64,000 bases of DNA from Clostridiales bacterium (lineage in GTDB: Bacteria; Bacillota; Clostridia; Oscillospirales; Oscillospiraceae), in contig JALFJQ010000014.1 of the NCBI GenBank assembly GCA_022775085.1, positions 1 to 64,000 of the forward strand, in the 5' to 3' direction. This document shows positions 32,539 to 41,105 of this stretch, piece after piece. A model generated the notes under the pieces. The model worked only from the letters and a program-made list of their open reading frames with translations, was not told the origin of the DNA and searched no databases. A program made the position numbers and the translations under genes. Numbering within the stretch: the stretch's first letter is position 1; every line of letters begins with the position of its first letter.

Positions 32539-33081
32539 TTAGTAGTTCTCAGCGTGAACCTCAAAATAGCTCTGGGGATGATTGCAGGTGGGGCAGACCT
32601 CGGGAGCGGAGGTGCCCACCACGATGTGGCCGCAGTTGCGGCACTCCCAGACCTTGACCTCACTCTTTTCAAAGACCTTGGCGGTCTCTACGTTTTTGAG
32701 CAGGGCGCGGTAGCGCTCCTCGTGGTGCTTCTCGATGGCAGCTACCAGACGGAACTTGGCGGCCAGCTCCGGGAAGCCCTCCTCCTCGGCGGTCTTGGCA
32801 AAGCCGTCGTACATATCCGTCCACTCGTAGTTCTCGCCCTCGGCGGCGGCCAGCAGGTTTTCGCTGGTGGAGCCGATGCCGTCATGCAGCTCCTTGTACC
32901 ACATCTTAGCGTGCTCCTTCTCGTTGTCGGCGGTTTTCAGAAACAGGGCGGAGATCTGCTCAAAGCCGTCCTTTTTGGCCTTGGAAGCGAAATAGGTGTA
33001 CTTGTTTCTGGCCTCGGACTCGCCGGCGAAGGCGGCAGCCAGGTTCTTCTCGGTTTGGGTTCCAGCGTATTTATTTGCCAT
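32539..33081 (-). CDS. rbr: Rubrerythrin
   Basis: 180 residues from ATG 33081 (AGGAGG upstream). Residues 1-140 are a ferritin-like diiron bundle with ligands in [18 protein letters not shown] and EKHHEERY. The C-terminal rubredoxin domain has CRNCGH and CPTCNHP. It reduces hydrogen peroxide with electrons from rubredoxin or ferredoxin and protects an anaerobe against oxygen. It is single-gene, with a strong promoter and an upstream palindrome that suggests peroxide- or redox-responsive control. Confidence 0.95.
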   Translation of the reverse strand: MANKYAGTQTEKNLAAAFAGESEARNKYTYFASKAKKDGFEQISALFLKTADNEKEHAKMWYKELHDGIGSTSENLLAAAEGENYEWTDMYDGFAKTAEEEGFPELAAKFRLVAAIEKHHEERYRALLKNVETAKVFEKSEVKVWECRNCGHIVVGTSAPEVCPTCNHPQSYFEVHAENY

Positions 33082-33127
33082 AGTCGTATCCTCCTGTAAC
33101 ACGGGGCACGCCCCGGATAATATGTCT

Positions 33128-33156
33128 ATTCTACCATTTTTAATTATAAAATGCAA
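33128..33156 (-). promoter_or_regulatory. Promoter of rubrerythrin with a PerR-like spacer
   Basis: TTGCAT (33151-33156) and TAGAAT (33128-33133), 17 bp apart. The spacer holds TTATAATTAAAAATG, which resembles one half of a PerR box. Confidence 0.65.
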
Positions 33157-33164
33157 GCAGAATT

Positions 33165-33176
33165 TGACATATGTCA
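33165..33176. promoter_or_regulatory. Palindrome upstream of the rubrerythrin promoter
   Basis: TGACATATGTCA, perfect 12-bp palindrome 8 bp upstream of the -35; possible activator or repressor site. Confidence 0.45.
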
Positions 33177-33193
33177 TATATGCGGGGTTTTCC

Positions 33194-34372
33194 TTACACG
33201 TAAACCTCCACCGTAACGGGAATGTCGGCGGTGGGTTTTTCCTCCAGGCAGGCGAAAGTAATGCCGCCCTCCGTGCGTTTGGCGCAGCTGACGGCGGCGC
33301 TGGCCTCCTTCACCGCCAGATCCGCAGTAAAGTCGCTGCCGGTGTAGAGCGGATAGGCCCGGGTAAGCATATCCTCCGTGAGATTGGAGATGGGGACAAA
33401 AACCGTATAGGGCGCGCTGTCTCCCGTCCAGTCCTGGGCGCACAGCAGGAAGGTGACGAATTTGGTTTTCGCGTACTGCTTTACGGCGGCAGCGGCCTGG
33501 GCATCCACATAGCCCTTCCCTGCGGCATCCGAGTCGTCCGTGGGCGCGGGCAGACCGGTGAGTTTCTGCCCGCCCATGTCCAGCTGCCCCTGAACAGTGC
33601 CGCCCACGCAGGGTAGAGCGCCCACATCCCCGGCGGTGAGGGGGATGTTGCCGGTATCATCCGGGGCGACCCCGCATACGGCGGATACCGCGCCGGCGCC
33701 GTCGGCACCATTGCGGCTGACGCTGTAGGTCACCACGTCTCCGGAATCATAGTGGGCTGTGGTGCGGCTCCACACGTACTGCCGGGGCGCACAGGAGGGA
33801 AGCGTCTCACTCCATGCCCCCGTGGGGATCTGCTGAAAATCCGGACTGACCTGAAAAGCTACGTCCTGCCCCAGCAGCACCGGGCAAGGCCCGGCGGGGC
33901 CGTTGAATTCGCCGCTTTCCTTTGCCAGCGCCAGATATTCCGACAATTTCTCCTCCAGCCATTGGAGCCGGCAGTAGTCCTCTGACTGGGGCGCGTCGGC
34001 TGCGGGATTGACCTGCACCCGGATCAGAAATGGAAATGTGGACAGCTGGTTGAGATCCGCGTCATGAAATACCAGGCAGGCCCGGACGGTTCCCGGCACG
34101 CTGAGCGCCTGGGCAGTCAGGATGACGGTAGCCGTACTGCCGTTTAAGGTGACGGCGGCGGTGCCGTCGGGAAGGCTGTCGTACAGCCCCCGGGTCCGGT
34201 CGGGTTTTTCGTAGCCAATGGCGGCGGTGACCCCTTCCGGCGGCTGCCAGGGCTGACCGCCGCACATGAGCGAGATCTCCACCGCCCGGGTCTGTCCGTC
34301 GTGCTGCATTGCCGGAACCGACGGAACGCCGGGCCTATTCATGTCAACGCTGATCTGTGTAAGTACCTGCAT
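33194..34372 (-). CDS. Phage-type BppU-like baseplate/fibre protein
   Basis: 392 residues with AGGAGG before ATG 34372. Residues 1-125 match the BppU N-terminal layout: an assembly beta-domain starting [19 protein letters not shown], with [11 protein letters not shown] at its end. A short helix linker follows, then a Gly/Asp-rich fibre segment with [29 protein letters not shown], a repeat typical of tail fibres. The C-terminus is unassigned. BppU proteins carry receptor-binding tips on phage baseplates. Here the gene is isolated, with no other tail gene around it. A hairpin at 34400-34415 lies in the leader. Confidence 0.7.
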   Translation of the reverse strand: MQVLTQISVDMNRPGVPSVPAMQHDGQTRAVEISLMCGGQPWQPPEGVTAAIGYEKPDRTRGLYDSLPDGTAAVTLNGSTATVILTAQALSVPGTVRACLVFHDADLNQLSTFPFLIRVQVNPAADAPQSEDYCRLQWLEEKLSEYLALAKESGEFNGPAGPCPVLLGQDVAFQVSPDFQQIPTGAWSETLPSCAPRQYVWSRTTAHYDSGDVVTYSVSRNGADGAGAVSAVCGVAPDDTGNIPLTAGDVGALPCVGGTVQGQLDMGGQKLTGLPAPTDDSDAAGKGYVDAQAAAAVKQYAKTKFVTFLLCAQDWTGDSAPYTVFVPISNLTEDMLTRAYPLYTGSDFTADLAVKEASAAVSCAKRTEGGITFACLEEKPTADIPVTVEVYV

Positions 34373-34485
34373 AAATTTGACCTCCTGTGTCGTTTTTTTA
34401 GCCGAAGTATCGGCTTTCGTCCATTGTACGGCAGGTGGAGCTGTATGTCGTAAAAATAATGGAAGAACAGAACCGGGAAGAACGG

Positions 34486-34514
34486 TTGACGTTCCGCCGG
34501 CCCTTTGCTATAAT
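34486..34514 (+). promoter_or_regulatory. Promoter of the aldo/keto reductase operon
   Basis: TTGACG (34486-34491) and TATAAT (34509-34514), 17 bp apart. Confidence 0.8.
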
Positions 34515-34545
34515 CTCTAAAAAAGCTGGAAAGGGAGCGGTATAA

Positions 34546-35643
34546 ATGGAATCGGTATTCCCGGAAATTCAGAAACAGCTTGGCTTCGGCTTTATGCGCC
34601 TGCCCATGGCGGGAGATCAGGTGGATATTCCCCAAACCATGCAGATGGTGGATGCCTTTCTGGCAGGCGGATTCAACTATTTCGATACGGCCCACGGCTA
34701 CATCGGCGGACAGAGCGAGCAGGCCCTGAAAACCTGCCTGACCTCCCGGTATCCCCGGGAACGGTATCTTCTGACCAACAAGCTGTCCAACAACTTTTTC
34801 GAAAAGCAGGAGGAGATTCGTCCCCTGTTCACCCGGCAGCTGGAGGCCTGCGGCGTCGATTACTTTGACTTCTACCTGATGCACGCCCAGAGCGCGGAGC
34901 GGTTCGAAAAATACAGGAACTGCCATGCCTACGAAACTGCGCTGGAACTGAAGGCGGAAGGAAAGCTCCGCCATCTGGGCATCTCCTTCCACGACGGCCC
35001 TCAGGTACTGGACCAAATTCTGACGGAGTACCCCCAGATTGAGGTGGTGCAGCTCCAGTTCAACTACTTAGACTACGACGACCCAAAGGTGCAGTCCCTG
35101 GGGTGCTATGAGGTCTGCCGAAAGCACGGAAAGCCGGTATTCGTCATGGAGCCGGTGAAGGGCGGCTCTCTGGTGAAGCTGCCTCCGCAGGCCCAGCGGA
35201 TCTTTGACGGTCTTGGCGGCGGCTCCAACGCAAGCTACGCCATCCGCTATGCCGCCGGATTCCCGGGTATCCGCGCGGTACTCTCCGGAATGAGCACGCT
35301 GGAACAGGTGGAGGAAAATGCCGCAGTCATGAAGGACTTTCAGCCCCTAACCGCTCAGGAGCAGGCGGCAGTGGCTCAGGTGCGGAGCATTCTGCGGGGC
35401 CAGGGTCTGATTCCCTGCACCGGCTGCCGTTACTGCACTGAGGTCTGTCCCATGGAGATCCCCATCCCCGACTTGTTCGCCTGTCTCAATGACAAGTGGC
35501 GCACCGGTTCGGCGGATACCGCCGGGATCCGGGGCGGAAAACCGGCAGACTGCCTGGGTTGCGGGAAATGTGAGGAGATCTGTCCCCAGCAGCTGAATAT
35601 CCGGGGACTGCTGCCATCCGTCCGGGGCGAGCTGGGGCTGTAG
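34546..35643 (+). CDS. Aldo/keto reductase with two 4Fe-4S motifs
   Basis: 365 residues. An AKR barrel (LGFGFMRLPM, NYFDTAHGYIGGQSE, DFYLMHAQ, HLGISFHDGP) is followed by a ferredoxin-like tail with CTGCRYCTEVCP and CLGCGKCEEICP, enough for two 4Fe-4S clusters. Such fusions occur widely in anaerobes; they are thought to couple carbonyl reduction to ferredoxin rather than only NADPH. Substrate unknown. The barrel keeps the catalytic D and Y (DTAHGY) and K (LTNK), so it is probably active. Confidence 0.88.
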   Translation: MESVFPEIQKQLGFGFMRLPMAGDQVDIPQTMQMVDAFLAGGFNYFDTAHGYIGGQSEQALKTCLTSRYPRERYLLTNKLSNNFFEKQEEIRPLFTRQLEACGVDYFDFYLMHAQSAERFEKYRNCHAYETALELKAEGKLRHLGISFHDGPQVLDQILTEYPQIEVVQLQFNYLDYDDPKVQSLGCYEVCRKHGKPVFVMEPVKGGSLVKLPPQAQRIFDGLGGGSNASYAIRYAAGFPGIRAVLSGMSTLEQVEENAAVMKDFQPLTAQEQAAVAQVRSILRGQGLIPCTGCRYCTEVCPMEIPIPDLFACLNDKWRTGSADTAGIRGGKPADCLGCGKCEEICPQQLNIRGLLPSVRGELGL

Positions 35644-35671
35644 TATCCCCCTTGGAGAAAAGGAGTGCCTT

Positions 35672-36880
35672 TTGAACAGAACGAAGAAAATCATCATCCT
35701 GCTGGCGGCCATCGGCCTGATGTGCGGCGTGGTGTCCGGCTTCCTGCCGGTTTTTCAGGATGCTTTCCATGTCGGGACCGCCGCTGCCCAGAGCCGCCCC
35801 ACAGAAACGGTGTATTACGCGCCTCTTGAAACCCAGGCCGTTACAGAGCCAACAGCGGCAACACTTCCGCTGGAACCGGCAGCACCGCCGCAGGAGGCAA
35901 CGCAGACCGTACCGGAAACAGCTCCTGCGGAAACGGTACCGGAGGAAACGGCACCGGAAGAAACAGAACGCGTACACTTCGATACGGTCCCCAATTATTA
36001 CGAGACGGACTACCCGGACATCCGGTTTGGCAGCGGCTCTTTCGCGGACTACGGCAGCGGTGTGACCAGCGTGGCCATGGTCGCATCCTATCTGACGGGC
36101 TATGAGTACCGCCCTGACCAGCTGGCCGCTTGGTTTTCCAATTACATCGGCAATCAGATCCAAATTCTTGAGTACATCTCCGATGAATTGCAGCTGCCAT
36201 GGAAGCGTGCGGAGAATTTCCACGTCGCGCTGCAGGCGCTGCGGGACGGCAAGATCGTCATCGCCCTGATGGATTCCGATTCCGTTTTTACCACCGGGCA
36301 GCACTTCATTGTCCTGACCGGGGTCAATGAAGCGGGAAAGATCTGGGTCAACGATCCGAACCGGAACAACTATGAACTGTGGAACCTGAAAAGCGCCTTC
36401 CAGGAGGGTTTCCGGGAGGGAGACATCCTCTGCGGCTACAGCGGAGCGTGGATCTACGACCCGGCCCAGGTGCCGGAGACACCCTTCCGCTATGAGGACC
36501 CAGTCCCCGCCGGGGAGCCCCGTTACCCCGACCTGACCATCAGCGACGCGGACCGGGATCTGCTGGCGAAGCTCATCTGGGTGGAGGCGCAGAGCGAGCC
36601 ATTTGAAGGTCAGCAGGCTATTGCCGAGGTGGTGCTCAACCGGGTGGCTGCGGACAATTTCCCGGATAATGTCCACGACGTGCTCTACGCCGCGGATCAG
36701 TTTCTGGCCATCGGCAAGGTCTATGACGCCAAGCCGACTCACATCCAGTACGAGGCCATTCGCCGGGCGCTGGACGGCCCTTATGTGGTGCCGGAGGACG
36801 TGGTGTTCTTCGGAGCCTACGCCACCAACAGCAAGGTCTGGGGAACCATCGGAAACCACACCTTCTGCTATCAGTGGTAG
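35672..36880 (+). CDS. Secreted C39-like/SleB-type cell-wall hydrolase fusion
   Basis: 402 residues from TTG 35672 (AGGAGT upstream). N-terminal signal/anchor (about 6-25), then a long Thr/Pro/Glu linker to residue 100. Residues 105-265 resemble a C39_2 peptidase with H211 in GQHFIVLTG and VNDPNR after it. The expected cysteine motif GCGPTS reads GSGVTS, with S129 in place of Cys. Residues 292-400 are a SleB-like cortex hydrolase domain with catalytic-type E305 in LIWVEAQSEP. It would act on spore cortex or peptidoglycan outside the membrane. The first domain is probably non-catalytic. Confidence 0.8.
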   Translation: MNRTKKIIILLAAIGLMCGVVSGFLPVFQDAFHVGTAAAQSRPTETVYYAPLETQAVTEPTAATLPLEPAAPPQEATQTVPETAPAETVPEETAPEETERVHFDTVPNYYETDYPDIRFGSGSFADYGSGVTSVAMVASYLTGYEYRPDQLAAWFSNYIGNQIQILEYISDELQLPWKRAENFHVALQALRDGKIVIALMDSDSVFTTGQHFIVLTGVNEAGKIWVNDPNRNNYELWNLKSAFQEGFREGDILCGYSGAWIYDPAQVPETPFRYEDPVPAGEPRYPDLTISDADRDLLAKLIWVEAQSEPFEGQQAIAEVVLNRVAADNFPDNVHDVLYAADQFLAIGKVYDAKPTHIQYEAIRRALDGPYVVPEDVVFFGAYATNSKVWGTIGNHTFCYQW

Positions 36881-36903
36881 ACCGTTTAAAAAGGAGTGTC
36901 ACT

Positions 36904-37332
36904 ATGCTTCAGCAGTTACAGGAGCGCTACCGACAGTATGACGAGGAAGCCAATCTGGTGCGCAAAAAGGCTTCCCCCGCTGACGGTCTGTTCGGCTTCG
37001 GCAATGATCCGAAAAATCATCCCTGCCACGAAATGTTCTACGAGGACATCGGCAGGTGGACAAAAGCCTTTCTGGCTTCCGCCCCGAACCCGGAGCAGAG
37101 CTATGCGGCGGCCCGGTTTCTGATTACCGCGCCGGTAGAATGTTCCAGCAAAGAGAGCTACTGGATGATGTACGCGGCTCAGGGCTGGTGCCGGGAGCTG
37201 GTGTGCCGCCTGGACGCCGAAGGCTGCGGAAAGCTCCGGGATGTCTTTGACGATCTGTATCCCAAGCGGGACAGAATGCCGGTGCAGCAGGAGCTGTACA
37301 AGGCACTGAAAAGGGGCACCGGAAAACGCTGA
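36904..37332 (+). CDS. Hypothetical protein
   Basis: 142 residues from ATG 36904; AAGGAG lies upstream and an earlier in-frame ATG lacks one. Soluble and helical, with PCHEMFYEDIGRWTKAFL and aromatic, Cys-containing stretches. It follows the SleB-type gene by 23 bp and is probably cotranscribed. No family recognised. Confidence 0.6.
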   Translation: MLQQLQERYRQYDEEANLVRKKASPADGLFGFGNDPKNHPCHEMFYEDIGRWTKAFLASAPNPEQSYAAARFLITAPVECSSKESYWMMYAAQGWCRELVCRLDAEGCGKLRDVFDDLYPKRDRMPVQQELYKALKRGTGKR

Positions 37333-37342
37333 AATACGCAAA

Positions 37343-38131
37343 GAGGCTGTAAAAAACAGCCTGTGAAAAACGGAGGATTCCGGAAATGGGATCCTCCGTT
37401 GACATTTTCTGTGCATTTTGCCTGTGGAATACTTTTTGCGAAAAAAGCGAACGCACCAACCACATCCTCAGGAAATTGTGGATTTCCTGGGGATTTTTTT
37501 CGATTTATTCCAGGCTTTTTACGCCGCTTTTTGCATTGCGAGCTTCCTCAGGTGGTACTTGTAAAGGTTAAAGCAGGATACCAAGCCCAACTCCAAAATC
37601 ACGCCCTCTATCCCTCTCCGGCGCAGTCGCTTATAGCCCTTGTTCCACTTGATTCCACCAAAGGCACCCTCTGCCTGTATGCTTCTGTTCATCTATGGAA
37701 GCCATCCATCAGCGGCTGGAAACAATCCATATCGGAAGCATATGCATACACGCCGTAGTGGGCTATCATTTCGTCACAGATCACCATTTGCAAATTATAC
37801 CCGGGCAAAAGCTGGCCATTTTTCATGAGGTCTTTCTTGAACCGCATGAAAGTCGCGTTATGGTCTGTCTTGGAATAGCTGTTTCTGTCCTCGCCGCAGA
37901 TCGCAATCTTCTGCGCGTAGCCCTTCTATTTTGATCATTCTTTCTAAATCCACTGGTAATTTCGGCTGGATTGGTGTAGAATTGTCTACGGTGTCATATT
38001 GTTTCTTCACAAATTCATTATAACACCAAAGGGCTGGTTTTTCCGCTAAACCAGCCCTTTCCCTGTAAATGATTTTAGCAGGCTGCGCCTTTCGGCACAG
38101 CCTGCCATTTACTGGAGACTTTTTTACAGCC
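37343..38131 (-). mobile_element. Decayed IS1182-family insertion sequence
   Basis: Bounded by related ends, GAGGCTGTAAAAAA at 37343 and, inverted, GGGGCTGTAAAAAA at 38131. At 789 bp it is about half the length of an intact element. It carries fragments of one transposase on the minus strand and two strong internal hairpins near the right end (38037-38108). Confidence 0.8.
37520..38011 (-). pseudogene. Transposase remnant, IS1182 type
   Basis: Three recognisable pieces in changing frames: an N-terminus starting KKQYDTVDNSTPIQPKLP at 38011; a middle piece ICGEDRNSYSKTDHNATFMR to SDMDCFQPLMDGFHR; and a C-terminus NRSIQAEGAFGGIKWNKGYK to LYKYHLRKLAMQ. Internal deletions removed most of the catalytic core between them, so it cannot transpose itself. 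Confidence 0.8.
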
Positions 38132-38148
38132 CCATTATTATATGCTCT

Positions 38149-38490
38149 TTACGCCATTTCCAGCGTCAGCGGCTTGCCGCCGAGAATGTGGAAATGCAGG
38201 TGCTGGACGGTCTGACCGGCGTCGGCGCCGCAGTTGCTGACCACACGGTAGCCGCCTGTCAGTCCTTCGGCCGCCGCGATCTTGGGAATGACCTCAAAGA
38301 TGTGGGCCACCGCCGCGCTGTTTTCGGCGCTGACGCCGTTGCAGTCGGCAATGTGAGCTTTGGGCACCACCAGCACATGGGTGGGCGCCTGGGGATTGAT
38401 GTCCCGGAAAGCAAATACGACCTCATCCTCGTATACTTTGGTGGAAGGGATCTCCCCGGCGATGATTTTACAGAACAGACAATCAGACAT
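38149..38490 (-). CDS. HIT-family (Hint-like) nucleotide hydrolase
   Basis: 113 residues from ATG 38490 (GGAGG upstream). The zinc-binding CLFCKI at the start, ALVPKAHI-like VVPKAHI and the HIT motif HLHFHILGG near the end. Hint proteins hydrolyse nucleoside phosphoramidates such as AMP-lysine. It lies 22 bp from the COG2426 gene and shares its promoter. Confidence 0.92.
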   Translation of the reverse strand: MSDCLFCKIIAGEIPSTKVYEDEVVFAFRDINPQAPTHVLVVPKAHIADCNGVSAENSAAVAHIFEVIPKIAAAEGLTGGYRVVSNCGADAGQTVQHLHFHILGGKPLTLEMA

Positions 38491-38512
38491 AGATTTTGCC
38501 TCCATTTTTGAA

Positions 38513-38986
38513 TTAAAGTCCAAATACGTGGACGCCGGTCAAGCTGACGACGCCCATAATGATTCCTGCCAGAACCACACCCGAGGACACGGCGAGGGAT
38601 GTGGTTTTGATGCCCATATCCAGAAAGCTGGCGGCCAGAGTGCCTGTCCATGCGCCGGTGCCGGGCAGGGGAATGCCCACAAACAGCATCAGGGCCAGGA
38701 AGGAGCCGGTACGTCCGGCCCGCTGGGTCAGCTTATGCCCGCCGGACTCGCCTTTGCGCAGGCACCAGCTGAAAAAGCCGCCGATATATTTCTTGTCCTT
38801 CCCCCATTCCAGAATCTTTCTGGCAAAAAAATAGATGAAAGGAACCGGCAGCAGATTCCCGATGACGCAAACTACAAGCGAAGGCCAATAGTCAAGTCCC
38901 ATGGATACAGCCATAGGCACCGCCAGCCGGAGCTCCACCAACGGCACCATGGAGATAAAAAAACAGGAGAGATATTTCAGCAGCAT
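38513..38986 (-). CDS. COG2426-type small membrane protein (putative exporter)
   Basis: 157 residues with four hydrophobic segments (about 5-30, 35-55, 92-112, 125-150). The blocks VPLVELRLAVPMA and GIPLPGTGAWTG match the family annotated as putative small multidrug export proteins. The role in drug export is not established. First gene of an operon with the HIT gene. Confidence 0.8.
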   Translation of the reverse strand: MLLKYLSCFFISMVPLVELRLAVPMAVSMGLDYWPSLVVCVIGNLLPVPFIYFFARKILEWGKDKKYIGGFFSWCLRKGESGGHKLTQRAGRTGSFLALMLFVGIPLPGTGAWTGTLAASFLDMGIKTTSLAVSSGVVLAGIIMGVVSLTGVHVFGL

Positions 38987-39013
38987 ACGATACTCCTACA
39001 TCAGATTTTCCCT

Positions 39014-39042
39014 ATTGTAGCATAGGAAAAAAACGTTTGCAA
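39014..39042 (-). promoter_or_regulatory. Promoter of the COG2426-HIT operon
   Basis: TTGCAA (39037-39042) and TACAAT (39014-39019) on the minus strand, 17 bp apart. Confidence 0.75.
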
Positions 39043-39082
39043 CGGATGAAGCCCCGGATTTGATTAAATTTTCGTTAACGGC

Positions 39083-39487
39083 CTATTTCCGGTAGATAAT
39101 CAGCTTCCTGACCAGATAATTGTACATGAACACCAGAACCGTGGTAGCCATCTTCGCACTCATTTTCTCCGCACCTAAAAGCTGCACCAGCAGGAACATA
39201 ATGATCAGATTGAGCAGCAGTCCCACAATGCTGGCAAGATATACGGAAAGAATTTCCCGCAGAAAAGACTGCTGCTGCTTTCCACGGAATACCAGCAGCC
39301 GTCCGAACAGCCAGTTGGCAAAGGTAGAGATGGCGAAGGCAAGGGCGGTAGCCAGCAGATAGGCAATGCCCATTTTTTCGGAAAACAGCCAGAAGCCGGC
39401 CCATTCTACAACGGTGGCCAGGCCTCCTACAATCAGATAGCCGAACAGGCCCTGCATGGATTTGTCAAATAACTGTTTCAACGCCAT
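39083..39487 (-). CDS. GtrA-family membrane protein
   Basis: 134 residues with four membrane segments and the GtrA blocks FGYLIVGGLATVVEW, FAISTFANWLFGRLLVF and YNYLVRKLIIY. GtrA-type proteins are thought to help move lipid-linked sugars across the membrane for cell-surface glycan modification. It overlaps the upstream membrane protein gene by 23 bp, so the two are coupled; together with the flavoprotein gene they suggest a surface-polysaccharide function. Confidence 0.88.
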   Translation of the reverse strand: MALKQLFDKSMQGLFGYLIVGGLATVVEWAGFWLFSEKMGIAYLLATALAFAISTFANWLFGRLLVFRGKQQQSFLREILSVYLASIVGLLLNLIIMFLLVQLLGAEKMSAKMATTVLVFMYNYLVRKLIIYRK

Positions 39488-41105
39488 TGTTCTTACTCCC
39501 AGACAAAATCAAATACAAAAGCGGAATGATCACCACAAAATTAAAGTGAAAAAACCGGAAATCGGGGCCGGTGAGCAGGAGCATGGTGCCAAAGTCATAG
39601 CACAGCACCGGAAGGATCATAAAGGCCCGGCCCAGCTTTCCCCGGCCCACATTGGTCACAGCCGCAAACAGCAGGATCAGGATCATCATACCGACATTCT
39701 TCGTAAACAGAGACAGAAAAAAAGAGTCCGTGGTATCTGCCCAGGTTTCCAACACCTGCGCCAACGCTGCATTCCCCTGCATGGTGACACCGATGCCGTC
39801 GACAACGACATCCGCGCAGAACGGGCTACCGTATCCGCCCGCATTTGCCAGCGGATCCCAGACCAGCTGTGTCAGTGTAATAAGGGCTTTCGTGGCCCAG
39901 ATCGGGCTTTGGGCAAAGGCTTGTGCGGTGTATTGAAGGATGGCCTTCGCGCCTTCCTGCTCAACGCGTTCGGCCAGAGGTAGGGAGGAGGAGAATTTGA
40001 TGGAGTTGAAGCTGCCGAACTGGTAGATGGTGTTCCACTCCTCCTGAGTGGCGAGGCTGTCCAGAAAACGAACTGCCTCCGGGCTGAGCGCGTTCCGATC
40101 CTTCCTATAGACACTGGAGATAATCGTCATGGGAAGACCGAGGGTTTCCAGCTGCCGGTTGAAGGTGGGGCAGACCCGTTCCCAGAGCATCAGGGGGCCG
40201 TTAATGATCCATATGACAAAAAGCACGAGAATACCGGAAAATAGGATCAATTTTCGTCCTTTTTTCTGGAAAATCAGGAGAATTACGTACAATGGCAGGG
40301 TCAGCAGAATTGCATTGTGCCGGAATGCGGTTGCCAGAATGCACAGAACGGTGAACGCGAGAAAATGATACCACTTCCTCAGCCACAGGCCCTCTGTTTC
40401 ATAAATTTCGATCACCTGCGTGAAAATAACCAGTGAGACGATGGTGAGAGCACTGTCCTTCAGGGGGAATAACATGATCCGGATCGTATGGGGATTCAGA
40501 ACCAGGAACAGCCATGAGGCGGTCAGAAACCACATGGGGCAGCCCCGGCGGCACAGCACCCGGTACAGGTAGCCAATGGCAAGGCTGAACAGGATGAGCT
40601 GGTACAGGACGATTCCGGCGGGATGGTGAAAGATCTGCCAGGGAATCCAGAAGAATACCCATGTGTGTGTGACAGGATGCCAGTTATCAAAATACCCATA
40701 ATAAGCCTGCGAAAGCTGAAAGATGTTGTCAACGCAAAAACCGCCGGGGAAGTAGGCGACAAGCCAAAGCAGCAGATATGAGAAGGTCAGCACGGCTGCG
40801 ATGACTGGAAAGAACCGCCGGAGCTGGGAAGACGGATACTTGGAAGAAACGGTGGTGACACGGAATTTTGCAAACAGCATCACGCCGAACAGGCAGACGG
40901 GGAGTACCTGAACGGCAGGAAATAAAATGGAACAGGCAACACCGCTGGTAATATCGTATTTCAGATAATTCCGCAGATACTGGCACAGCCAGAGGTAGAA
41001 AAACAACAGAATAGAGGCGGCGATAAACCACCGCTTTTCCAGCGTTGTGTCCAGTCTCAACTCCCGGGTACAGGAATCCCAGAATCGGTTACTTCTTTTC
41101 TTCAT
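39465..41105 (-). CDS. Large polytopic membrane protein (DUF6020/GT-C-like)
   Basis: 546 residues with about 11-12 hydrophobic segments. An extracytoplasmic loop after the third segments holds PGGFCVDNIFQLSQAYYGYFDNWHP, similar in place to the acidic loop of GT-C glycosyltransferases, and NPHTIRIMLFPLKDS follows later. I associate this pattern with DUF6020. It probably transfers a sugar from a polyprenyl carrier outside the membrane. Overlaps with both neighbours (23 and 17 bp) indicate tight coupling. Confidence 0.7.
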   Translation of the reverse strand: MKKRSNRFWDSCTRELRLDTTLEKRWFIAASILLFFYLWLCQYLRNYLKYDITSGVACSILFPAVQVLPVCLFGVMLFAKFRVTTVSSKYPSSQLRRFFPVIAAVLTFSYLLLWLVAYFPGGFCVDNIFQLSQAYYGYFDNWHPVTHTWVFFWIPWQIFHHPAGIVLYQLILFSLAIGYLYRVLCRRGCPMWFLTASWLFLVLNPHTIRIMLFPLKDSALTIVSLVIFTQVIEIYETEGLWLRKWYHFLAFTVLCILATAFRHNAILLTLPLYVILLIFQKKGRKLILFSGILVLFVIWIINGPLMLWERVCPTFNRQLETLGLPMTIISSVYRKDRNALSPEAVRFLDSLATQEEWNTIYQFGSFNSIKFSSSLPLAERVEQEGAKAILQYTAQAFAQSPIWATKALITLTQLVWDPLANAGGYGSPFCADVVVDGIGVTMQGNAALAQVLETWADTTDSFFLSLFTKNVGMMILILLFAAVTNVGRGKLGRAFMILPVLCYDFGTMLLLTGPDFRFFHFNFVVIIPLLYLILSGSKNNGVETVI

